Source: Prochlorococcus marinus CUG1435
Lineage (GTDB): Bacteria; Cyanobacteriota; Cyanobacteriia; PCC-6307; Cyanobiaceae
Length of the DNA stretch: 64,000 nt
Assembly: GCA_017644375.1 (NCBI GenBank)
Contig: JAEPLP010000001.1
Span: forward strand, 1,348,001 to 1,412,000
Direction: 5' to 3'
Shown: positions 27,478-34,444 of the stretch, one piece after another
How positions within the stretch are numbered: the stretch's first letter is position 1
Layout of the letters: every line of letters starts with the position of its first letter
Position numbers and translations under genes: made by a program
The notes under the pieces: model-generated
The model's input: only the letters and a program-made list of their open reading frames with translations
The model's database searches: none
What the model was told of the DNA's origin: nothing

Positions 27478-28398
27478 ATGAAAATTCTTGTAATGGGTGG
27501 CACTAGATTTGTTGGCAAGTCTTTGGTTGGAAAGTTATTAAGTAAAAATTATGATATTGATATTTTCACGAGAGGTAATAAAAGTAATCCTGAAAAAACA
27601 AATTTAATTAAGGGTGATAGAAATAGTTTAGAAGATATCGTCAGGCTAAGAAATAAAAAGTATGATGTTGTTTATGATATTTCTGGAAGAGAGTTAGAAC
27701 AAACCAAACTTCTCATAGAAAATCTCGATAACTCTTTCCAGAGATATATATATGTCAGCTCTGCAGGTGTTTATAAAGATAGTTGTGAACTACCCTTATC
27801 GGAAGTTGATCCAATTGATCCAGATAGTAGGCACAAAGGAAAGTTTGAGACAGAAAATTGGTTAAAAAACCAAAAAATTCCTTTTACAAGTTTTAGACCT
27901 ACTTATATCTATGGACCAGGAAATTACAATAAAATTGAAAATTGGTTTTTTGAAAGGTTATTTACTAAAAAATCTATACCAATACCTGGTGACGGGTCTT
28001 TAATTACTCAGCTAGGCCATGTTTCTGATCTAACTGATGTAATGATTAGGTGCATGAATTTTGAAAATTCTAAAAATAATATTTACAACTGTTCAGGTGA
28101 AAAAGGTGTAACAATCAAGGGTTTAATTTATTTTTGTGCGAATGTTCTTGGATTAAAGCAAAATGAGATTTCTTTAAGAAAATTTGATTATCAAAAATTA
28201 GATCCTAAATCTCGAAAGGGATTTCCAATTAGATTAAATCATTATCAGACTGATATTTCTAAGATTAAACGAGATTTGGAGTGGGTTCCAAATTTTGATT
28301 TACTTAAAGGTTTAAAGGATAGTTTTGTGAAAGATTTTAATAATAAAAGGAGTGATGAGTTTGATGAAAATTCAGATCATATTCTTTTTAATTCTTAA
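27478..28398 (+). CDS. NAD-dependent epimerase/dehydratase family protein, CSP41-like
   Basis: 306 residues from the ATG at 27478 (the TTG two codons earlier is also in frame). Extended-SDR features: VMGGTRFVGKSLVGKL (about 4-19), VVYDISGRELEQT, YIYVSSAGVYKDS (the Ser of the active site; the next residues do not show a canonical YxxxK) and FRPTYIYGPGNY. The last ~80 residues contain RLNHYQTDISKIKRDLEW. The sequence is closest in style to CSP41/ycf-type RNA-binding SDR proteins of cyanobacteria and chloroplasts, so a catalytic role is doubtful. The 3' end overlaps pgsA tail-to-tail by 27 bp. Confidence 0.85.
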   Translation: MKILVMGGTRFVGKSLVGKLLSKNYDIDIFTRGNKSNPEKTNLIKGDRNSLEDIVRLRNKKYDVVYDISGRELEQTKLLIENLDNSFQRYIYVSSAGVYKDSCELPLSEVDPIDPDSRHKGKFETENWLKNQKIPFTSFRPTYIYGPGNYNKIENWFFERLFTKKSIPIPGDGSLITQLGHVSDLTDVMIRCMNFENSKNNIYNCSGEKGVTIKGLIYFCANVLGLKQNEISLRKFDYQKLDPKSRKGFPIRLNHYQTDISKIKRDLEWVPNFDLLKGLKDSFVKDFNNKRSDEFDENSDHILFNS

Positions 28399-28911
28399 AT
28401 AGCCTAATAAAGTCACAAAAGTCAGGATGAATCCTAACCAATAAAAAATTAAAGCCAAATTATTCAATAAGCTTATTTTTAATGGTGTAAAGAAGATGAT
28501 AACTGAAATAAAAAAGAAAAATGTTTTAAATTTACCCAACATAGATGCAGGTAAACCGTCTTTTGTAGAGTTTCTTAGGCTAGAGATAATTAATTCTCTA
28601 AATAAAATTAATGACAAAGACCAAAAGGGTATTATATTATTTTTACAAAGGAATGTTAAAGGAATTAAATAGAATACTTTATCGCTTAAGGGATCAAGGA
28701 TTGTTCCTAATCTGGTTTTAAGATTAAATTTCCTTGCAATTAAACCGTCAAAATAATCAGTTAAAACTCCAATAATAATCAATATAAAGACATAAAAAGG
28801 TCTGTTAATTTCTAAAAAAAGTATTAATGGAAATACAAGGAAAAGGCGAGATATTGATAATAAGTTGGGAATATTCAATGCCAAATTTTTAAGATTTTTT
28901 CTTAATAACAA
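28372..28911 (-). CDS. pgsA: CDP-diacylglycerol-glycerol-3-phosphate 3-phosphatidyltransferase
   Basis: 179 residues, about four hydrophobic helices. Makes phosphatidylglycerophosphate, precursor of the phosphatidylglycerol needed by photosystems. The CDP-alcohol phosphotransferase motif is complete: DYFDGLIARKFN then RLGTILDPLSDK (D-G-A-R-G-D-D pattern). N-terminal NIPNLLSISRLFLVFP is typical. There is no ATG near the N-terminus. The TTG at 28911 is the longest candidate, and shorter TTG starts a few codons downstream are possible. It overlaps the CSP41-like gene by 27 bp at the 3' ends. Confidence 0.92.
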   Translation of the reverse strand: MLLRKNLKNLALNIPNLLSISRLFLVFPLILFLEINRPFYVFILIIIGVLTDYFDGLIARKFNLKTRLGTILDPLSDKVFYLIPLTFLCKNNIIPFWSLSLILFRELIISSLRNSTKDGLPASMLGKFKTFFFFISVIIFFTPLKISLLNNLALIFYWLGFILTFVTLLGYLRIKKNMI

Positions 28912-29094
28912 ATTATTTTTTGTATATAAAAAATATATTACACTCTCAACAAGCTTAAAGTTTTAGTGAAAATTTAAATGTTTTTTAATACTATTTTCTA
29001 AAATTTTATCTAAATCTGATTCCTAAAGATTATAAACTCAACTTCTCTTTATGATTGATGATGTTTTATATTACAAAATTATTCCTTATATCTA

Positions 29095-29706
29095 ATGCAG
29101 CCTCATAGCCTAAAGCTATCTCCAGAATCTGATTTGATAAATTCAATTAAAGAATATTCTTTATCGAATAATTTATACGGGTATGTTTCTGGAGTGGTTG
29201 GTAATCTTAGAACAGTTTGTATTCAATGCCCAGGAAATCAAGAGATAAATAAATTTGAGGGAAATCTAGAGATAGTTTCTTTAAATGGACATTTTAATAA
29301 AGGAGATGTTCATTTACATTTGAGTTTTGCAGATGAGGGATGTAATGTCTTTGGCGGGCATCTTGAACAGGGATGTATTGTAAAAAAAGGTACTGATATA
29401 TTATTACTTTCTTTTGAACAAAAAATTATTAATATCTCAAGTAATGATTTAATAAAAAATGAATCACGTGTAAAAGCATATATTTTAAAGGATTGTCCTT
29501 GGTCTAAAAGAGCAATTAGGTTGCTTAATTCTTTATCTATCCCTCATGAAGTTATTTTAATAGACAATGATAAGAGCTTTCAAAAGATAATGTCTCAAAG
29601 TAGCCATAATACTTTCCCTCAAATATTTTTGGATAATAAATTTTTTGGAGGATATGATGAACTTTCAGAACAAGCAAAATTGGATCACTTAAGTTCATTT
29701 AAGTAA
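29095..29706 (+). CDS. PPC/DUF296 domain fused to a glutaredoxin domain
   Basis: 203 residues. Residues about 5-118 match the PPC (DUF296) trimeric fold found in AT-hook proteins of plants and stand-alone in bacteria, with GYVSGVVGNL, GDVHLHLSFADEG (about 70-82) and VFGGHLEQGCIV. Residues 126-203 are a glutaredoxin: VKAYILKDCPWSKRAIRLL with a CPWS monothiol active site (Cys 134), TFPQIFLDNKFFGGYDEL with the TxP loop and the GG motif that binds glutathione. The PPC His/Gly residues that bind metal or ligand are retained. Function unknown; a thiol-regulated sensor is one reading. Isolated, with a 183-bp upstream gap. Confidence 0.85.
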   Translation: MQPHSLKLSPESDLINSIKEYSLSNNLYGYVSGVVGNLRTVCIQCPGNQEINKFEGNLEIVSLNGHFNKGDVHLHLSFADEGCNVFGGHLEQGCIVKKGTDILLLSFEQKIINISSNDLIKNESRVKAYILKDCPWSKRAIRLLNSLSIPHEVILIDNDKSFQKIMSQSSHNTFPQIFLDNKFFGGYDELSEQAKLDHLSSFK

Positions 29707-29716
29707 TCTAAATTCT

Positions 29717-29905
29717 TTAACTTCCACGATTAGTAAGCTTTTCAGCAACTAATTCGTCCTCTAACTGCTTTATTAATCTTGATACAAGACTTTGAAATTC
29801 TGGTTGACAGCCTTTAAATGCAGCTTTATGTCTTATTGGCTCATTTCTAGTTCTTAAATCAGTAAGCATTAATTGTAATGCGTCAATTTTGGGATTTATC
29901 TTCAT
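29717..29905 (-). CDS. small conserved hypothetical protein (62 aa)
   Basis: 62 residues, soluble, mostly helical (INPKIDALQLMLTDLRTRN ... LVSRLIKQLEDELVAEKL). One Cys. It converges on the PPC-glutaredoxin gene with 10 bp between stops and lies downstream of the NAD(P)-binding protein gene, perhaps co-transcribed with it. No recognisable motif. Confidence 0.65.
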   Translation of the reverse strand: MKINPKIDALQLMLTDLRTRNEPIRHKAAFKGCQPEFQSLVSRLIKQLEDELVAEKLTNRGS

Positions 29906-29931
29906 AGTTTTATTTTATATACTTACATCTT

Positions 29932-30591
29932 TTAAATCATTTGCATAGCTTTTTTAAAAGATATCTTTTTATTATCATTTGAACTTGTTACTTCTATTAA
30001 TTTATTTATTGATTCTTTGTTTTTTAAAGAATCCATGCAACATTGTGCTACTAATCTTCTTGGGATTGATCCATTAATTTGAGTATTCTCCTTTGAATAA
30101 TTTATATTTTCTGATTTAATATCTTCATTCTCCTTTAATCCTCCAGGTCTAATTATAGTCCATTCGAAATTTGAATTTCGTAGAGAGTCTTCACCTATTT
30201 TCTTCCAAATAAGAATTAAACCAAATAAGTTTAATGGGTGAAATAACTTTCCAGTACAGAGTGAACTTATTAATATAACTCTTTTGATACCGACTCTTTT
30301 GCAACTTTCCAATTGCCTGTATACCCCTAATGCATCAACCTTTGCAGGACCGGTTAAATCTAATGATGCTCTAGCACCAGTAGCAATTACCAAAGCGTCA
30401 ATATCTTTAAATGCTTTATCAAGTTCTTTCTTATTATCTAACGAAACTCTGATTGTTTCTAAACTCTTTAGACCTTCTGAAACTTTTGAATTCTTTCTAA
30501 TAATTTGCCTAACTTTATATCCTTTCTTAACTGCCTCTTCAGAAATTCTATAACCTGTTTTCCCTGATGCACCAGTAATCGCTATTTTCAT
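29932..30591 (-). CDS. NAD(P)H-binding atypical SDR protein
   Basis: 219 residues. N-terminal dinucleotide motif ITGASGKTGYRISEEAV (3-19), then ALVIATGARASLDL and RVILISSLCTGKLFHPL. The C-terminal half has WTIIRPGGLKEN and RRLVAQCCMDSL. This matches the NAD(P)H-binding NmrA/YcfH-like group (chloroplast homologues such as Tic62 and divinyl-reductase-like proteins). The catalytic Tyr-Lys of classical SDRs is not obvious. Substrate unknown. Confidence 0.82.
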   Translation of the reverse strand: MKIAITGASGKTGYRISEEAVKKGYKVRQIIRKNSKVSEGLKSLETIRVSLDNKKELDKAFKDIDALVIATGARASLDLTGPAKVDALGVYRQLESCKRVGIKRVILISSLCTGKLFHPLNLFGLILIWKKIGEDSLRNSNFEWTIIRPGGLKENEDIKSENINYSKENTQINGSIPRRLVAQCCMDSLKNKESINKLIEVTSSNDNKKISFKKAMQMI

Positions 30592-30627
30592 GATTTAAAA
30601 AACTAATAAAATTATTATATTAATTTC

Positions 30628-31281
30628 TTAGGGTTTTTTACATATAAATTTCTTTTTTCTTCTTGGGTAAAGAGTACGACATAAGTAACATTTTGTTCCA
30701 TCACAGCCTCTTGCTGTGCAGTATTCTCTGCCATAAAAAATTATTTGTAAATGCAAGGTATTCCAATCATTAACGGGGAATATTTTTTTTAGGTCTTTTT
30801 CTGTTTGGACTACGCTATCTCCATTTGAAAGACCCCATCTTTGTGACAACCTGTGTATGTGAGTATCTACTGGGAATGAGGGAATTTTAAACACTTGAGA
30901 CATTACAACTGATGCTGTTTTATGACCTACCCCTGGAAGAGATTCAAGTTTCTCAAAAGAATCTGGGACCATACCATTATGCTTCTCAATCAATAGTTTA
31001 GATAAGTTATAGATGTTCTTTGATTTTTGATTAGATAGACCTAAAAATTTTATGTATTCATAAATGCCTTTAATACCAAGCTTCATCATCTTTTCTGGAT
31101 TATCTGCAACCTTAAATAAGCTTTTTGTTAATTCATTAACTTTTTTATCTGTTGATTGAGCGCTTAAAACTACGGCAACTAGAAGTGTATATGCATTTGT
31201 ATGATCAAGTGGTATTGGAGGCGATGGATATAGCTTTTTAAGTTCATTTCTTATTATTTCTGCTCTTTCTGACTTTCTCAT
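30628..31281 (-). CDS. nth: endonuclease III, variant iron-sulfur loop
   Basis: 217 residues from the ATG at 31281 (a TTG four codons upstream is also possible). DNA glycosylase/AP lyase for oxidised pyrimidines. Seen: LSAQSTDKKVNEL, the helix-hairpin-helix ESLPGVGHKTASVV with the catalytic Lys, and FPVDTHIHRLSQRWG with the catalytic Asp. The C-terminal Cys region reads CTARGCDGTKCYLC with another Cys 12 residues on, which does not follow the usual C-x6-C-x2-C-x5-C spacing of the [4Fe-4S] loop. Confidence 0.92.
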   Translation of the reverse strand: MRKSERAEIIRNELKKLYPSPPIPLDHTNAYTLLVAVVLSAQSTDKKVNELTKSLFKVADNPEKMMKLGIKGIYEYIKFLGLSNQKSKNIYNLSKLLIEKHNGMVPDSFEKLESLPGVGHKTASVVMSQVFKIPSFPVDTHIHRLSQRWGLSNGDSVVQTEKDLKKIFPVNDWNTLHLQIIFYGREYCTARGCDGTKCYLCRTLYPRRKKKFICKKP

Positions 31282-31376
31282 TAAATTTAACAATTGAATG
31301 GTGTATAAAATTATACAAGAGTTATTTTAGGTGAATATTTTCTGCTAATTTAAAATATTTAAATAAGAAGAACTTA

Positions 31377-32435
31377 GTGAAAAATGATGCGTTAATAATT
31401 GATGATCTGCATCATAAATATGATAAGCGAGAATATTCAAATTGGATATTAAACGAAATTAACTTGAAAATTGAAAATGGCGAATTGTTAGGTTTGCTTG
31501 GTCCTTCTGGTTGCGGAAAAACTACTCTTTTGAGATTAATCGCGGGATTCGAGTATCCCTCTAAAGGGAGAATATCTCTGAATGATAAGGAAATTTCAAC
31601 CAGGAAAAAAATTCTTAGTCCTGAGAAAAGAAATATTGGTATGGTTTTTCAAGACTATGCACTTTTCCCTCACTTAACTGTTTTGGAAAATGTAATGTTT
31701 GGTTTGAAAAACAAAAAAAACAGATCTAGAGTTGATTATTTACTAAATGTTGTTGGTCTTGATAGTTTTGTTGGAAGGTACCCACATGAATTGTCTGGAG
31801 GCCAAAAACAAAGACTCGCAATTGCGAGAGCTCTTGCACCAGGTACAAATTTTATTTTATTAGATGAACCTTTTTGTAGTCTTGATATGCATGTCAAACT
31901 AAAATTGAGAAGTGAACTCCCTAATATTCTAAAAGGTTGTAATGCAAGCGGATTGATGGTTACTCATGATCCGGAAGAAGCTATGTCAATTTGTGACAAA
32001 GTCGCCGTTATGAATGAAGGGAAAATTCATCAAATTGATACACCAATTAACCTTCTAAATAATCCTAAGACCATATTTGTTAGTAGTTTTATTTTGGGTA
32101 ATAATATTATTAATCTCAAAAAAAATGGTAATTCATATATTTCTTGTTTAGGTGAAATAAATAATTCAGGCTTTTTGAAAAATACTAGCATCAAAAGCAT
32201 GTCGATTTCGCCTAAATTTATTTCAATTAAAAGATCAGAATCTGGCAATGCGAATGTAATATCTAAAGAATTTCTTGGAGAATATCTTATCTATAAAGTA
32301 TCTATTAACGAAAACATATTGAGGGTTAGAACTAATATTAATAATCTCTTAAATAATGGTGATAAATGTTCTCTATCTATAAATAAAAATAGTTACTATT
32401 TTTTATATCCTGGTGCACATAAGGTATATTTATAA
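31377..32435 (+). CDS. futC: ABC transporter ATP-binding protein, iron(III) type (FutC-like)
   Basis: 352 residues. ATPase subunit for a ferric-iron-type importer. Walker A is GPSGCGKTT (42-50), the Q-loop MVFQDYALFPHL, the signature LSGGQKQR (139-146), Walker B ILLDEP (160-165) and the switch His in MVTHDPEEA. A C-terminal regulatory, TOBE-like part runs from about 240. GTG start. No permease or binding protein is adjacent, but ferritin and a CRP-like regulator follow, which supports iron rather than sugar transport. That is inference: the family also includes polyamine and sulfate ATPases. Confidence 0.82.
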   Translation: MKNDALIIDDLHHKYDKREYSNWILNEINLKIENGELLGLLGPSGCGKTTLLRLIAGFEYPSKGRISLNDKEISTRKKILSPEKRNIGMVFQDYALFPHLTVLENVMFGLKNKKNRSRVDYLLNVVGLDSFVGRYPHELSGGQKQRLAIARALAPGTNFILLDEPFCSLDMHVKLKLRSELPNILKGCNASGLMVTHDPEEAMSICDKVAVMNEGKIHQIDTPINLLNNPKTIFVSSFILGNNIINLKKNGNSYISCLGEINNSGFLKNTSIKSMSISPKFISIKRSESGNANVISKEFLGEYLIYKVSINENILRVRTNINNLLNNGDKCSLSINKNSYYFLYPGAHKVYL

Positions 32436-32442
32436 ACTTTAT

Positions 32443-32565
32443 TTATAAGCAATTACACTTGCCACCCTTCCAATTAGAACATTTTTTCTTTTTACATTTC
32501 TTTTTTTTATTTAAATATATTTTATTAGTTAATAGCAGTTCAGAAAAACTGTACTCTAAATTCAT
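32443..32565 (-). CDS. 40-aa Cys/Lys-rich micro-protein next to a Fur-box-like site
   Basis: Open frame of 40 codons from ATG (32565) to TAA (32443). The first half is neutral (MNLEYSFSELLLTNKIYLN). The second half is KKKKCKKKKC, then SNWKGGKCNCL, giving four Cys in the last 17 residues. That composition suggests metal or nucleic-acid binding. It fills the gap between futC (8 bp from its stop, convergent) and the divergent ferritin gene, and a Fur-box-like site lies 11 bp upstream of its ATG. The base composition is simple enough that chance is not excluded. Confidence 0.45.
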   Translation of the reverse strand: MNLEYSFSELLLTNKIYLNKKKKCKKKKCSNWKGGKCNCL

Positions 32566-32575
32566 TTATAGTATT

Positions 32576-32594
32576 GCGATTGATTTTCATTATC
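32576..32594. promoter_or_regulatory. Fur-box-like site between ferritin and the Cys-rich frame
   Basis: The 19 bases GCGATTGATTTTCATTATC match the classical Fur consensus at 14 of 19 positions, with the right half intact. It lies 84 bp before the ferritin ATG and 11 bp before the divergent micro-protein, so it could control both. Confidence 0.5.
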
Positions 32595-32678
32595 ATATTA
32601 TTTAATTTATTTTAAAGGATTAATTAATTACTAATTTATACAAAATGTTGTATTATTTATGTAGTTTCTTTTTTGAAA

Positions 32679-33233
32679 ATGAATGAAAATAATTTAAAAA
32701 CAAAGAAATTAATTAATTTTGGTCCATCTGGAAGAGCTGTTGCTCAACCTATAGACAAAAGTTTATTGGACAACTTTTTTGAACATCTAACGATGGAAAG
32801 ATACGCCAATGTTCAATATTTTTCTATGTATCTTTGGTTTCAAGAACGTGATTTAAATGGATTTGCTTCTTATTTTCTAAGTGAATCACAAGGTGAAATG
32901 GAACATGCTCAGAAATTTGCAGATTATTTAATCGCTAGAGGACAAAGTGTAAAATTAGATGAAATTTCTTCCCCCGTCCAAACATGGGATTCAATAGAGG
33001 ATCTGATTTCTTATTCTTTCAACATGGAGGCTGATCTAACTTCATCTCTGCAACAACTTTATTCGATTTCAGAAAGAATTTCAGATACAAGAACCAACGT
33101 ATTTTTAGATCCAATCATAGATGCTCAAACAAAATCAGAAGATGAATTCGCAAACATACTTGGCAAAGTTAAGTTTGCGTCTAATCAACCTTCTGCAATC
33201 TTATTGATAGATAGTGATTTAAAGAAAAAATAA
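32679..33233 (+). CDS. ferritin
   Basis: 184 residues from the ATG at 32679 (a TTG two codons upstream is also in frame). Stores iron as a ferrihydrite core in a 24-mer. The four-helix ferroxidase pattern is visible: an N-terminal helix with MERYANVQYFSMYLWFQERD (about 36-55), the paired ligands in SESQGEMEHAQKFADYL with Glu-x-x-His, and later Glu residues in FNMEADL and TKSEDEFAN. It resembles the ferritins of marine cyanobacteria and diatoms. Upstream lies a Fur-box-like site. The 3' end overlaps the small convergent gene by 15 bp. Confidence 0.93.
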   Translation: MNENNLKTKKLINFGPSGRAVAQPIDKSLLDNFFEHLTMERYANVQYFSMYLWFQERDLNGFASYFLSESQGEMEHAQKFADYLIARGQSVKLDEISSPVQTWDSIEDLISYSFNMEADLTSSLQQLYSISERISDTRTNVFLDPIIDAQTKSEDEFANILGKVKFASNQPSAILLIDSDLKKK

Positions 33234-33509
33234 ATTACTCTCAAATTTATGTTCATTCAATGTCCTCTTGGTTATTTCAATAAGTAAATTAGAGAAGTTG
33301 ATTTTCTCATTATTTTTTTTATTTAAGAGCTCAGCTATTTTATAAATCTCATTAACTCTGTTAAAAATATTTTTGTTTTCAGAAAATAACCTTTCCTTCA
33401 ATGATTTATTTTCGGTAGTTTTGTAAGACTGTTTTATATTTCTGAGTCTATTTGATAAAACTTCTACTTCCATTAACAAGTTGTTAGTAAGCGATTGTGA
33501 TTCGTTCAT
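33219..33509 (-). CDS. small helical hypothetical protein downstream of the CRP-like gene
   Basis: 96 residues from the ATG at 33509, which lies 5 bp past the stop of the CRP-family gene, so both probably share a transcript. The sequence is Lys/Glu/Asn-rich and almost wholly helical (VEVLSNRLRNIKQSYKTTEN, IFNRVNEIYKIAELLNKKN), suggesting a coiled coil. No Cys and no membrane segment. Function unknown; position suggests an iron-response role, by inference only. It overlaps the ferritin gene tail-to-tail by 15 bp. Confidence 0.65.
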   Translation of the reverse strand: MNESQSLTNNLLMEVEVLSNRLRNIKQSYKTTENKSLKERLFSENKNIFNRVNEIYKIAELLNKKNNEKINFSNLLIEITKRTLNEHKFESNLFFL

Positions 33510-33513
33510 CTTT

Positions 33514-34101
33514 TTATAGGGGTGATGTTTCAATAAAAGAAGGTGCAACACTGACTGTTTGGGTTCCAATAGGAGCTATTAATAACTCAGATGATCTTAA
33601 TTTAGAAATTAATCTTGTTGATGTTACACGTGTAGAACCGATTAATTCACCAATCCTTTCGTGAGTAAGCCTAAAAGGTAATTCACACCATTTCCCACAT
33701 CTTCTGCCTAAACGATTTACAAGTATTGAAAACAATGCTTGTAATCGCTGTTCTGCATTGCCTAAATGTCTAATCCTAAGGAGTTGTAAAGTCCATTCAT
33801 TTACTGCATCAAAACCAATATTCTCATCAATATTTACATTGCTATGAAATGACAAATCTGTTAATGCTTCAACACAGACACCATCGCTACATAAAAGGTC
33901 CGTTCTTAATTGATCACCTGATTGTAAAAATGCAAGTGTCATACCCTCAGTTTCTTCACAAGGGCAATAAACTCTAGCAATTCCACTTTCAACTTCAAGG
34001 CATGTGCCTTTTGGTCTTGATGAAGGGTCTATTAAAACGGATTGTCCAGTTATTATTCTTACTGATTTTGAAGGAGATTCTCCATAAATATGGAAATTCA
34101 T
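33514..34101 (-). CDS. CRP/FNR-family transcriptional regulator
   Basis: 195 residues from ATG 34101, with an upstream Fur-box-like palindrome just before it. The N-terminal cyclic-nucleotide-type beta barrel (about 10-110) shows LEVESGIARVYCPCEETEG and LAFLQSGDQL. The C-terminal winged helix-turn-helix has FRLTHERIGELIGSTRVTSTRLISKLRSS (about 155-183), the form seen in NtcA-like CRP proteins. Cys in VYCPCEE and LLCSDGVCV are notable; whether they bind a cofactor is unknown. It probably responds to iron or a metabolite and may regulate neighbouring genes. Confidence 0.87.
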   Translation of the reverse strand: MNFHIYGESPSKSVRIITGQSVLIDPSSRPKGTCLEVESGIARVYCPCEETEGMTLAFLQSGDQLRTDLLCSDGVCVEALTDLSFHSNVNIDENIGFDAVNEWTLQLLRIRHLGNAEQRLQALFSILVNRLGRRCGKWCELPFRLTHERIGELIGSTRVTSTRLISKLRSSELLIAPIGTQTVSVAPSFIETSPL

Positions 34102-34111
34102 TAATTTAATT

Positions 34112-34134
34112 TTGATAATGAGAATTATTATCAA
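34112..34134. promoter_or_regulatory. Fur-box-like palindrome in front of the CRP-family gene
   Basis: TTGATAAT at 34112-34119 and its exact complement ATTATCAA at 34127-34134 flank GAGAATT. The central 19 bases (34114-34132) match the Fur consensus at 17 of 19 positions. It ends 11 bp upstream of the CRP-family ATG (34101), so a bound repressor would block that promoter. Confidence 0.75.
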
Positions 34135-34158
34135 TTATGCACTAAAAAAACACTTATT

Positions 34159-34177
34159 GCAATAGATTCTCATTATC
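34159..34177. promoter_or_regulatory. second, weaker Fur-box-like site in the same intergenic region
   Basis: The right half TCTCATTATC of the Fur consensus is intact and the whole 19 bases agree at 13 positions. It lies between the stronger site and the divergent zinc-ribbon gene at 34256, so it may serve that promoter. Confidence 0.4.
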
Positions 34178-34255
34178 AAAATAATTTTGAAGTTTTTCTT
34201 TACATAGTATTTAGCAATATAATTTAAATAGAATCGTTAAATACTTAATTTATAG

Positions 34256-34444
34256 ATGAGTGTAAAAAGAGTTTGTTTTAAATGTGGAAGTTCTTCATTC
34301 GTTTCAGATCGATCTTTAGGAGGTAAGATTGTGTGCTCTAAATGTGGATCTTCTTCATTTACCAATAAATCCTCTTCATTTTTTAAAAGAAAAAAATTAG
34401 TATTTCTTGCAATTGCGATAGCTGTTTTTATAATTGTTATTTAG
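34256..34444 (+). CDS. small zinc-ribbon membrane protein
   Basis: 62 residues. Two almost identical motifs, CFKCGSSSF (about 7-15) and CSKCGSSSF (27-35), give a four-Cys zinc ribbon. A basic FKRKK patch and a C-terminal helix LVFLAIAIAVFIIVI (about 48-62) anchor it to a membrane with the ribbon inside. Divergent from the CRP-like gene across two Fur-box-like sites, and it overlaps the ABC ATPase gene tail-to-tail by 8 bp. Function unknown. Confidence 0.7.
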   Translation: MSVKRVCFKCGSSSFVSDRSLGGKIVCSKCGSSSFTNKSSSFFKRKKLVFLAIAIAVFIIVI

